The notes: a model not told the origin generated them from the sequence alone. Numbered from the stretch's first letter, positions 1-6,167 are shown. The stretch: DNA of 17,878 nt from JBCBWG01 sp964579305 (GCA_964579305.1 CAZOGY010000079.1:1-17878); one strand, 5' to 3'. Numbers and translations are program-made.

Positions 1-1131
1 CTGTTTGTCGATGCCCTGGAAGGCAACCGCAAAGAGCGGTTCATGCTGCACTACAATTTCCCGCCGTACTCGGTTGGTGAAACGGGACGGATGGGATCGC
101 CGGGCCGGCGTGAGATCGGTCACGGCAAGCTTGCTTGGCGCGCCGTGCACCCGCTTGTGCCCACGCAAGAGGAATTTCCTTACGTCGTGCGCGTTGTCTC
201 GGAAGTGACGGAGTCGAACGGCTCGTCCTCGATGGCGACGGTTTGCGGTGCGTCGTTGGCCATGATGGATGCAGGCATTCCCCTCAAGGCGCCGATTGCC
301 GGCATCGCCATGGGTCTCATCAAAGAGGGCGACGATTTCGCCGTGTTGTCCGACATTCTTGGTGACGAAGACCACCTGGGTGACATGGACTTCAAGGTTG
401 CCGGCACCGAGGCTGGCGTCACGTCGCTGCAGATGGACATCAAGATCACGGGCATCACGGAAGAGATCATGCGTGTCGCGCTTGATCAGGCGAAGGACGG
501 CCGGCTGCATATCCTGGGCGAGATGGCCAAAGCGCTGGGCGAGTCGCGGACGGATCTTGGAGAGCACGCACCGCGGATCGAGACGATCACGATCCCGACC
601 GACAAAATCCGCGAAGTGATCGGCTCTGGCGGCTCGGTGATCCGCGAAATCGTGGCGGAGTCGGGTGCCAAGATCGACATTGAGGATGACGGCACCATCA
701 AGGTTGCCGCGGCCAAAAAAGAATCGATCGACGAAGCGATCCGCCGGATCAAGGAGATCGCCTCGGAGCCTGAAATCGGCGAGATCTACAAGGGCAAGGT
801 CGTCAAGCTGATGGACTTCGGCGCGTTCGTGAACTTTTTTGGCTCAAAGGACGGGCTTGTTCACGTCTCGCAACTGTCCAACGACATCCGGCCGGAACAT
901 CCGCGCGATGTCGTCAAAGAAGGCCAGGAGGTCTACGTCAAGCTGCTCGGTTTTGATGATCGCGGCAAGGTGCGGTTGTCGATGAAGATCGTCGACCAAG
1001 AGACCGGCGAAGAGATCCCGCGCGCGGAAGGCGAGCCTGATCCGATGGAGAATGGCGGCGGCGGTGGCGGCGATGGCCGCCGTCGGCGTCCGGGCGGCGG
1101 TGGTGGCGGGCGTCGTCGCGAGCGCGATTGA
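1..1131 (+). CDS. pnp: Polyribonucleotide nucleotidyltransferase, C-terminal half (5' end outside window)
   Basis: PNPase degrades RNA 3'-to-5' by phosphorolysis in the cytoplasm, usually as a trimer associated with the degradosome. The frame is open from base 1, so about 376 codons of a protein normally near 700 aa are present. Visible parts, in fragment numbering, are the end of the second RNase PH-like core with the active-site stretch GDMDFKVAGTEAG (around residues 123-135), a KH domain (about 193-250) with its GxxG loop GSGG at bases 622-633, and an S1 domain (about 260-331, GEIYKGKV...FGAFV...GLVHVSQLS). The last 27 or so residues are two runs of glycine separated and followed by arginines, a low-complexity tail that may bind RNA (inference). 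The gene ends with TGA and is followed 48 bases later by a terminator. Identification is secure. Confidence 0.97.
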   Translation: MFVDALEGNRKERFMLHYNFPPYSVGETGRMGSPGRREIGHGKLAWRAVHPLVPTQEEFPYVVRVVSEVTESNGSSSMATVCGASLAMMDAGIPLKAPIAGIAMGLIKEGDDFAVLSDILGDEDHLGDMDFKVAGTEAGVTSLQMDIKITGITEEIMRVALDQAKDGRLHILGEMAKALGESRTDLGEHAPRIETITIPTDKIREVIGSGGSVIREIVAESGAKIDIEDDGTIKVAAAKKESIDEAIRRIKEIASEPEIGEIYKGKVVKLMDFGAFVNFFGSKDGLVHVSQLSNDIRPEHPRDVVKEGQEVYVKLLGFDDRGKVRLSMKIVDQETGEEIPRAEGEPDPMENGGGGGGDGRRRRPGGGGGGRRRERD

Positions 1132-1179
1132 TTTGCGCCAGCCCCGCTTCCGTTCGGACACGGTTCAGTAAAATGGTCG

Positions 1180-1207
1180 AGGGGGCATGGTTTGTGCCCC
1201 CTTTTTT
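1180..1207 (+). terminator. Rho-independent terminator of pnp
   Basis: GGGGGCA (1181-1187) pairs with TGCCCCC (1195-1201) across a 7-base loop and is followed by six Ts (1202-1207). A1180 can extend the stem with T1202. This is a canonical intrinsic terminator 48 bases after the pnp stop codon. Confidence 0.92.
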
Positions 1208-1231
1208 GTTTGCAGTCCGCCGGAAACCGCA

Positions 1232-1331
1232 NNNNNNNNNNNNNNNNNNNNNNNNNNNNNNNNNNNNNNNNNNNNNNNNNNNNNNNNNNNNNNNNNNNNN
1301 NNNNNNNNNNNNNNNNNNNNNNNNNNNNNNN
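1232..1331. other. Assembly gap of 100 Ns
   Basis: There are exactly 100 undetermined bases. A round 100 is the usual placeholder for a scaffold join of unknown length, so the true distance and any gene content between the pnp terminator and the SinR-like gene are unknown. Reading frames must not be carried across it. Confidence 0.97.
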
Positions 1332-1672
1332 TCGGCTGGCGTTGCTGCTGATGGCGCGGGCGTTGGGAAACTCAGGATTTCAGCCGTTGCAGGCGCGGCT
1401 TCGGCCGGCAACGGCCGGCGGCGGAACCAGCGCAGACCGGTGTTTGCAAAGACGGCGTCCGCACCGACCTCTTGGACCAGTAGGCCATCGTCATCGCCCA
1501 GCTCGTCGGCAATCATCGCTTCAAGCGCGGCGGCATCCGTCTCAGCGCGAACGTACCACGTTTGATCAAGCGGCCGTGCCCAGGCGTCGCCCGCAGCCAT
1601 AATACGCGCTGTGACCGCGGACTTGTTTTCGGCAGGTGTGGCAAGGTCGTATGAGATCATAAACGTGGTCAT
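1332..1672 (-). CDS. SinR-like small conserved protein, 3' end lost in the gap
   Basis: The product starts MTTFMISYDLATPAENK and continues through a DGLLVQEV segment and NTGLRWFRRR. This resembles the small alphaproteobacterial proteins often labelled SinR family, which are thought to share a compact ferredoxin-like fold with Cas2-type proteins (established only as annotation; function unknown). The ATG at 1670-1672 is chosen because GAGAGAGAC lies 4-12 bases upstream as a Shine-Dalgarno sequence and the conserved first beta strand follows at once. The same frame is open further upstream but reads as low-complexity Arg/Ser/Pro. About 113 codons are visible; the last ones, after residue 90, are Ala/Pro-rich and run into the Ns. 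No cas genes are present, so a CRISPR role is not suggested. Confidence 0.7.
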
Positions 1673-1943
1673 TGCGGTCTCTCTCAGCATCGGCACGCGC
1701 TTGCTTGAGGAGCGCGTTTGGTTTGGGCGGCGCCGGCACCTCTTCGTGGGTGTCCTGGCGCTAAAATCGGGGAAGCCCGCCACGGTACGCTGGCGACTGA
1801 CAACGCAAGAACCGGACGCAAGACCTGACGCGGAACCGGCAAACGAACCAAAACGCGACTCATTGAACGCTCTGGACGCTGCCAACCGCAGCGGGCTTCA
1901 GCGGGGCGTTCTCGGGTCATTTGTGGGGCAGGACCCGCGGTGA
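1673..1943. other. Intergenic stretch without a credible gene
   Basis: Open frames on both strands here have poor composition and no recognisable start region. If the promoter at 1956-1984 serves the SinR-like gene, this stretch would be a leader of about 270 bases. No strong terminator-like hairpin was found. Confidence 0.5.
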
Positions 1944-1958
1944 GAACGTGAATAGAAC
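1944..1958 (-). promoter_or_regulatory. LexA-type SOS box, GAAC-N7-GAAC (GTTC-N7-GTTC on the minus strand)
   Basis: GAAC at 1944-1947 and GAAC at 1955-1958 are separated by exactly seven bases. Direct repeats of GTTC/GAAC with a 7-base spacer are the known LexA operator in alphaproteobacteria. The site overlaps the -10 hexamer of a minus-strand promoter candidate, which is where a repressor would be expected. Binding is inferred, not shown. Confidence 0.62.
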
Positions 1959-1984
1959 ATAGCGACTCGCGCATCACGAGTCTA
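1956..1984 (-). promoter_or_regulatory. Candidate minus-strand promoter overlapping the LexA box
   Basis: On the minus strand TAGACT (1984-1979) and TATGTT (1961-1956) are 17 bases apart, matching -35 TTGACA at four of six positions and -10 TATAAT at four of six. The spacer holds a perfect dyad, GACTCG (1964-1969) and CGAGTC (1977-1982), which could be a second operator. The first gene downstream is the SinR-like one, 272 bases away. Confidence 0.45.
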
Positions 1985-2042
1985 GCGTAAGTTTTCATTA
2001 TGTTCTTATTCGTTCCAGTCGCGGCGAGGGCTCTGCGGTTGG

Positions 2043-2360
2043 TCAGAATAAGTCGAGTTGGCGTTCTGGCTCGGCCTGGCGGGCAATGCGGCGATGGTGA
2101 GAAAAATCAACCTGGTCGGCCAGGGCGGGATAGCGTTCGCGGAAGAGCGCCAATGCTTTATCGCGTGCGCTTGGGAACTTCTTGCCTTCCCAGATCTCGT
2201 AAATGCGGCGGGGATCGCAATTGAAGCGTGTCACAACATCCTTGCGGCGCACACCAAGCCACCGCGCCAGCCAGATCTCGACCGCGTCGGCCTCGCGCAG
2301 CGGCTGGTTGGCCGGCCGTTGGGCTGGGAGAACAGGATTTGGCGCTTCGATCGGGAGCAT
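2043..2360 (-). CDS. Small conserved protein with C-terminal beta-clamp-binding peptide QLDLF
   Basis: This is a 105-aa cytoplasmic protein without signal or membrane segment. Residues 19-95 look folded and helical: a stretch that reads like a helix-turn-helix (about 36-58, including RRKDVV and CDPRRIYEIWEGKKFP), then a second helical segment (RDKALALFRERYPALADQVDF). The last five residues are QLDLF, the established bacterial sliding-clamp-binding consensus QL[SD]LF, at an exposed C-terminus as in several DNA polymerases. I do not recognise a named family; similar small alphaproteobacterial hypothetical proteins come to mind but I cannot confirm this. The ATG at 2360 has no strong Shine-Dalgarno sequence, and the first 18 residues are Pro-rich, so the true start could be slightly different. 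It is divergent from hisA (176 bases) and lies upstream of the SOS-like promoter on the same strand. Confidence 0.75.
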   Translation of the reverse strand: MLPIEAPNPVLPAQRPANQPLREADAVEIWLARWLGVRRKDVVTRFNCDPRRIYEIWEGKKFPSARDKALALFRERYPALADQVDFSHHRRIARQAEPERQLDLF

Positions 2361-2536
2361 GGCGAACGCAGGACAAAAGGTAAGTGGCTTGACGCGTGAG
2401 CGTGATTGCGGCGAGGTCTTCGCTCACCGCGGCAGGGCGCGACCGTGGCAGAACAAAGCAGCAATCTCAAGGCCGCGCGAGGGCCGTCCGCACTGCGACG
2501 GCCGATTGCGCCGCCTATTAACGGGGCAGACTGAGC

Positions 2537-3268
2537 GTGATCCTTTTCCCAGCGATTGACCTGAAAGACGGACAGTGTGTGCGGCTTAAGCTTGGTGACA
2601 TGGATCAGGCGACTGTCTTCAACGACGATCCGGCGGCGCAAGCGAAAGCGTTCGCCGCGCAGGGTTTTTCCTGGATCCATGTGGTTGATCTCAACGGGGC
2701 GTTTGCAGGACGGCCGATCAACGGGGCCGCTGTTGAAGCGATATTGGGTGCGACCGAGCTTCCCGTGCAGCTTGGCGGCGGTATTCGTGATCTGGCGACC
2801 ATCGACATGTGGCTGGCAAAAGGGGTGCGTCGCGTCATCCTTGGAACGGCGGCGGTGCGCGATCCCGAACTCGTCCGAGAGGCGTGCCGTCTGCATCCTG
2901 GCCGCGTTGCCGTCGGGATCGACGCCAAGGGTGGTTTTGTCGCCGTTGAAGGCTGGGCGGAAAGCAGCGAACTGACTGCCATCGATCTCGCCAAACGGTT
3001 TGAAGATGTTGGCGTGGCCGCGATCATTTATACGGACATTGACCGTGATGGCGTCTTGAAGGGCTTGAATTTGCCAGCGACGCGGGCTCTGGCGGAAGCA
3101 GTCCAAATCCCCGTTATCGCGTCAGGCGGACTGGCGTCGATGTCAGACATTGCAGCGCTCGCCGCGCCTGAAAACGGGATTCTCGAAGGCGCGATTTCCG
3201 GGCGCGCGATCTACGACGGCCGCATCGACGTGGCCAAAGCGTTGCAGGTCCTGGCGTCCGCAGCCTAG
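2537..3268 (+). CDS. hisA: Phosphoribosylformimino-5-aminoimidazole carboxamide ribotide isomerase
   Basis: HisA catalyses the Amadori isomerisation of ProFAR to PRFAR, the fourth step of histidine synthesis, and hands its product to the HisH-HisF synthase. The 243-aa product is of normal family length and forms one (beta/alpha)8 barrel. Asp8 (FPAID) and Asp129 (VAVGIDAKGG) are the expected acid/base pair; phosphate-binding glycines appear in LGGGIRD, IASGGL and EGAISGRAIYDG. The start is GTG at 2537, with GGGG about 10 bases upstream. In many alphaproteobacteria hisH precedes and hisF directly follows. Here the upstream neighbour is an unrelated divergent gene, and hisF is 1.4 kb away beyond an inverted toxin-like gene. 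Confidence 0.97.
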   Translation: MILFPAIDLKDGQCVRLKLGDMDQATVFNDDPAAQAKAFAAQGFSWIHVVDLNGAFAGRPINGAAVEAILGATELPVQLGGGIRDLATIDMWLAKGVRRVILGTAAVRDPELVREACRLHPGRVAVGIDAKGGFVAVEGWAESSELTAIDLAKRFEDVGVAAIIYTDIDRDGVLKGLNLPATRALAEAVQIPVIASGGLASMSDIAALAAPENGILEGAISGRAIYDGRIDVAKALQVLASAA

Positions 3269-3304
3269 ATCATTTCAGGTTCGCGTGCGCTCACCTTCCA
3301 TGAT

Positions 3305-3369
3305 CTAGAGTTTGGATGGTCGCTGCATCTTTCGGTTTAGGCGGTTCCGCCTAAACCGGATGAGCTCTA
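3305..3369. repeat. Palindromic intergenic element with 12-bp perfect inverted repeat
   Basis: The arms at 3333-3344 and 3347-3358 (CGGTTTAGGCGG and its complement) are perfect and separated by two bases. Short outer repeats TAGAG (3306-3310) and CTCTA (3364-3368) frame it. It lies between the convergent hisA and RhuM-Fic genes and directly abuts repeat copy A. There is no T tract, so it is not a clear intrinsic terminator, although it could block 3' exonucleases for both transcripts (inference). It resembles the palindromic intergenic elements common in Hyphomicrobiales. Confidence 0.7.
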
Positions 3370-3370
3370 A

Positions 3371-3505
3371 AGCGTGTCGCATGAAATGCGCCTCGCTATG
3401 GGCAGTTGCGCTGACGGGCCGTTGGCCCTCCGCGGGGCCGGGCCGACGGCCCGGACTGCTTTGCCGCCTTGGGGCATGAACCCGATTGGACGCGACATGC
3501 ATTAA
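3371..3505 (-). repeat. Dispersed intergenic repeat, copy A (inverted)
   Basis: Read on the minus strand, this copy aligns with copies at 7084-7252 and 12398-12565 from GCTTAATGCATGTCGC to GCGCATTTCATGCGACACGC. It lacks a 32-base internal hairpin module present in the other two. Its left end overlaps the end of the RhuM-Fic gene and supplies the TAA stop codon of that gene (3502-3504). Confidence 0.85.
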
Positions 3506-4527
3506 GCGGCGGATGCGCGTTTGTCGGGGGTGCGGTCGAACAGGCCCATCACAAGGCGGATGATAAGTTCGCGTTGGTTGGGTTCGCTTTCGGCGATCAG
3601 CAGGGCGATGGCAACAAGGGTATTGTCGTCGATGACTGGATCGCCGCCGTCGTCCTTCAGGCGGCCGTTCAAATCAAGATAATGCAGGAACAGGAAGCTG
3701 CCGATCCGCTTGTTGCCGTCGGTGAACGGATGATCCTTGATGATGAAGTAGAGCAAGTTGGCTGCGCGGATCTCAACGGTTGGATAAAGCGGCTCGCCGC
3801 CGAACGTCTGCTCGATATTGCCTAGAACGCCGGCCAGCCCTTCACCGCGCGGGCGGCCAAACAGGTCTGTCGCCTCGCCTTTGTCCATGAGCGTTGATTT
3901 GAGCTGAGCGATTGCCGTCTCGGCGTCCGCGACCGGCAATTCGACCATTTCGCCGTCCTGCGCGACCGGCACGTCGGGCAGGCGGTCCTCATCGTACTGC
4001 AACAGCAACGTGAAAGACCGCGTATAGCGCTCGATTACATCAAAGATGGCCTGGGATTTTTCCGGGACCACATTGTGGTTCACGACGGCATCTCGGGCGA
4101 TCGCGAGCATGCTTTGGATTTCCAGAAGACCGGAGGCTTCCAGCTGGCGGCGGCGCTTGATGTCGCGCTCGATGCGTTCGCGCAAGACCTGCGTTGCCCA
4201 TTTGCGAAAGCGCGTGCCGCGTTTGGAGCTGACGCGGTAGCCCACGGACAGAATGGCATCCAAGTTATAATGGTTGAGCTTGCGGTTGACGCTGCGGCCA
4301 CCTTCTTCGCGGGTGGTCTGTATTCGGCGCATCGTGTCGTCGGGATCGAGCTCTTCGGCCTCGTAAATGTTGGCGAGGTGCTGCGATATCGTGTTGGCGC
4401 CGACGGAAAAGATCTCGCCCATCTGGGACTGCGTCAGCCAGATCGTATCGTTTTCGACGTGGACGTTGATTTCGCGGCCGGTTTCGTCGCTCACAAAGAC
4501 GAGGTCGTCAGATGTGGTCTTGCTCAT
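3502..4527 (-). CDS. rhuM: RhuM-family protein with C-terminal Fic/Doc domain
   Basis: The 341-aa product has an N-terminal RhuM region (about residues 18-130), with IWLTQSQMGEIFSVGANTIS reading as helix-turn-helix and the family stretch EEGGRSVNRKLNHYNLDAIL. A C-terminal Fic/Doc domain (about 200-330) follows, with catalytic motif HPFTDGNKR at residues 266-274. Fic proteins transfer nucleotide or phosphate groups to target proteins. The GNKR form, rather than GNGR, is that of Doc, which phosphorylates EF-Tu; a kinase-type activity is therefore an inference. RhuM proteins are known from pathogenicity and defence islands, with unclear function. No antitoxin gene is adjacent. The gene sits in reverse orientation between hisA and hisF. 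The ATG at 4527 is chosen by family length; its ribosome binding site is weak. The stop codon lies in repeat copy A. Confidence 0.9.
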   Translation of the reverse strand: MSKTTSDDLVFVSDETGREINVHVENDTIWLTQSQMGEIFSVGANTISQHLANIYEAEELDPDDTMRRIQTTREEGGRSVNRKLNHYNLDAILSVGYRVSSKRGTRFRKWATQVLRERIERDIKRRRQLEASGLLEIQSMLAIARDAVVNHNVVPEKSQAIFDVIERYTRSFTLLLQYDEDRLPDVPVAQDGEMVELPVADAETAIAQLKSTLMDKGEATDLFGRPRGEGLAGVLGNIEQTFGGEPLYPTVEIRAANLLYFIIKDHPFTDGNKRIGSFLFLHYLDLNGRLKDDGGDPVIDDNTLVAIALLIAESEPNQRELIIRLVMGLFDRTPDKRASAA

Positions 4528-4712
4528 GCGCCGTATCCACCATGGCTTCGCGTTTCATCGCGCGCCCATTTGCGTGCCCATTGAACCGCACGCCTATGGC
4601 CATCAACGATCATAATGGGGGCGTGGGCGCAACGGGGCCCTTGCCTTTTTGAGCCAGCACCCGCGAAATGACGCGGCGCTCAGACAGTCTGCGATGGAGG
4701 TCGCTGCCCAAT

Positions 4713-5513
4713 ATGTCTTTGAAGATCCGCGTGATCCCGTGTCTCGACGTCAAGGATGGACGCGTTGTCAAAGGGGTCAACTTTGTCGACCTGATCGACG
4801 CCGGTGATCCTGTTGAAGCGGCGGCGGCTTATGATGCGGCTGGCGCGGATGAGCTGTGCTTTTTGGATATCACGGCCAGTCACGAAGACCGCGGTACGCT
4901 CTTGGACGTTGTCAGCCGGACCGCCGAGCGCTGTTTCATGCCGCTTACCGTCGGCGGCGGCGTCCGGACGACCCGTGATATCCGCACGCTCCTGGAAGCG
5001 GGGGCCGACAAGGTTTCGATCAACACGGCTGCCGTCGCCAACCGGCTGTTCGTTGCCGATGCCTCGCAGAAGTTTGGCGCCCAATGTATTGTCGTTGCGA
5101 TCGACGCAAAGCGGGTGGATAGCGACGATGGCCGGCCGCGCTGGGAAATATTCACGCATGGCGGGCGCAAGATGACGGGCATCGACGCGATTGACTATGC
5201 GCGTGAAGTCGTTGCGATGGGCGCCGGCGAAATCCTACTCACGTCAATGGACCGCGACGGCACGAAGGCAGGCTTCGATCTGGAACTCACGCGTGCGGTT
5301 TCACGTGCTGTCAGCGTACCTGTCATCGCCTCTGGCGGCGTTGGCACACTCGATCATTTGGCCGATGGCGTATTGGAAGGCGGCGCCAGTGCTGTTCTTG
5401 CCGCGTCGATATTCCATTTTGGAACATATTCGATTGGTGAGGCAAAACGTTATCTCGCGCGGCGGGGTTTGCCGGTGAGATTGGATGGCCTGGAAATGGC
5501 CGGTTCAATTTGA
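4713..5513 (+). CDS. hisF: Imidazole glycerol phosphate synthase cyclase subunit
   Basis: HisF uses ammonia delivered by the glutaminase HisH to convert PRFAR to imidazole glycerol phosphate and AICAR. The 266-aa (beta/alpha)8 barrel carries the catalytic aspartates at 12 (IPCLDVKDGRVVKG) and 131 (VVAIDAKRV), and phosphate-binding loops at TVGGGVRT and IASGGVG. The ATG at 4713 is preferred to the open frame starting at 4668. MSLKIRVIPCLD matches the family N-terminus, and GGAGG lies at 4696-4700, with a rather long 12-base spacing. The product is slightly longer than the usual 250-257 aa because of a C-terminal tail. hisE, which often follows hisF, is absent; a terminator comes next. Confidence 0.97.
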   Translation: MSLKIRVIPCLDVKDGRVVKGVNFVDLIDAGDPVEAAAAYDAAGADELCFLDITASHEDRGTLLDVVSRTAERCFMPLTVGGGVRTTRDIRTLLEAGADKVSINTAAVANRLFVADASQKFGAQCIVVAIDAKRVDSDDGRPRWEIFTHGGRKMTGIDAIDYAREVVAMGAGEILLTSMDRDGTKAGFDLELTRAVSRAVSVPVIASGGVGTLDHLADGVLEGGASAVLAASIFHFGTYSIGEAKRYLARRGLPVRLDGLEMAGSI

Positions 5514-5537
5514 TTTCTATGAACTGAATAAAAAAAT

Positions 5538-5556
5538 AGCGCCGAGAGCCGGCGCT
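5538..5556. terminator. Bidirectional intrinsic terminator between hisF and the small exported protein gene
   Basis: AGCGCCG (5538-5544) pairs with CGGCGCT (5550-5556) over a 5-base loop. On the plus strand it is followed by TTAGTTTTCTT. On the minus strand the run of As at 5530-5536 gives a T tract. It is well placed to end both convergent transcripts. Confidence 0.9.
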
Positions 5557-5631
5557 TTAGTTTTCTTGTCAAAGCGTGTCGCGTTGTTCACCGCACCGCT
5601 TGACTGAGAGATCAGCCCGGGGGCCGCGTCG

Positions 5632-5943
5632 TTATTGGCTCGTGTCGCCCTCGGCGCCGGCCGTGTTGTCTTCGAAGTAGAGTTGGCCTTCTTCGAGCTG
5701 GACGACGTCGTTCGATTCCAGTTCATACGGATCTGGGTCGCCGTCGACCGTGACCTGGCAGCGTGCTGCGCACAGACCTTCCAGGCGTGCTTTCGGGCCG
5801 ATTTCGATGCTCTTGGTGTTGCCGCCTTCAACGATCTGAAGCTTGTAGGCACGATCGTCGAGATTGCTCATGGTGAGCGCCTGAGCTGCCGTCGACGCGA
5901 AGACGAGCGCGGTCATCGCCGCGATAGAAGCAAGCGTTTTCAT
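5632..5943 (-). CDS. Small exported protein with a CAARC cysteine pair
   Basis: The 103-aa product has a Sec-type signal peptide (MKTLASIAAMTALVFASTAAQA), probably cut after residue 22. The mature protein of about 80 aa is acidic and beta-rich, with Cys58 and Cys62 (CAARC) that could form a disulfide in the periplasm. I recognise it only as resembling small uncharacterised exported proteins of alphaproteobacteria; no function is assigned. The ATG at 5943 is preceded by GGAA 10-13 bases upstream. It is divergent from the lysR gene, with a 281-base shared intergenic region that holds a LysR-type palindrome, so it is a possible target of that regulator (inference). Confidence 0.78.
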   Translation of the reverse strand: MKTLASIAAMTALVFASTAAQALTMSNLDDRAYKLQIVEGGNTKSIEIGPKARLEGLCAARCQVTVDGDPDPYELESNDVVQLEEGQLYFEDNTAGAEGDTSQ

Positions 5944-6122
5944 ATGTCTGTTTTCCGGGTTGCTCGGTCTGTCCGAGCCCTTGCATTTGATTCACCACCG
6001 TTCTCAATACGCGGTGCGTGAAAGCGAATGCGGATTTGTTGCGCGCTTTGGTCAATTCCAGGCGGCTTACCGCTGAGGCCAGCGGGCTGACCTGTGCGCG
6101 ATATGTCGCTCAATTGGCCGAT

Positions 6123-6167
6123 TTGACAAACGAAAGTTTTCAACCGATCAGATCGAAAAAATCGATC
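6123..6167 (+). promoter_or_regulatory. Possible lysR promoter region with LysR-type T-N11-A palindrome
   Basis: TTGACA at 6123-6128 is a perfect -35 hexamer, but the -10 is not clear at the usual spacing (GATCAG or TCAGAT nearby). GATCGA (6151-6156) and TCGATC (6162-6167) form a 6-bp dyad around five bases, and within it T6153-N11-A6165 fits the LysR-type recognition pattern. The site lies 58 bases upstream of the chosen lysR start and in the region shared with the divergent small exported protein gene. Confidence 0.4.

Noticed and set aside
1332..1672. Cas2-like protein suggesting a CRISPR locus
   Set aside because: No CRISPR repeats, Cas1 or other cas genes are present. SinR-like proteins share only a general fold.
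1684..1998. Open frame on the minus strand directly behind the SOS-like promoter
   Set aside because: Its start overlaps the promoter and its composition is Arg/Pro/Ala-rich with no recognisable domain. Probably a GC-rich shadow frame.
2005..2018. Second GTTC...GTTC pair near the LexA box
   Set aside because: The spacer is six bases instead of seven, which does not fit the alphaproteobacterial LexA operator.
3305..3502. 65-aa open frame on the minus strand after RhuM-Fic
   Set aside because: It coincides with repeat copy A and the neighbouring palindrome. The same repeat gives similar short frames elsewhere, so it is not a gene.
5571..5582. Twelve-base identity with the outer end of repeat copy A (AAAGCGTGTCGC)
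   Set aside because: The flanking sequence does not align with any copy, so it may be a worn fragment or chance. Too short to call a fourth copy.
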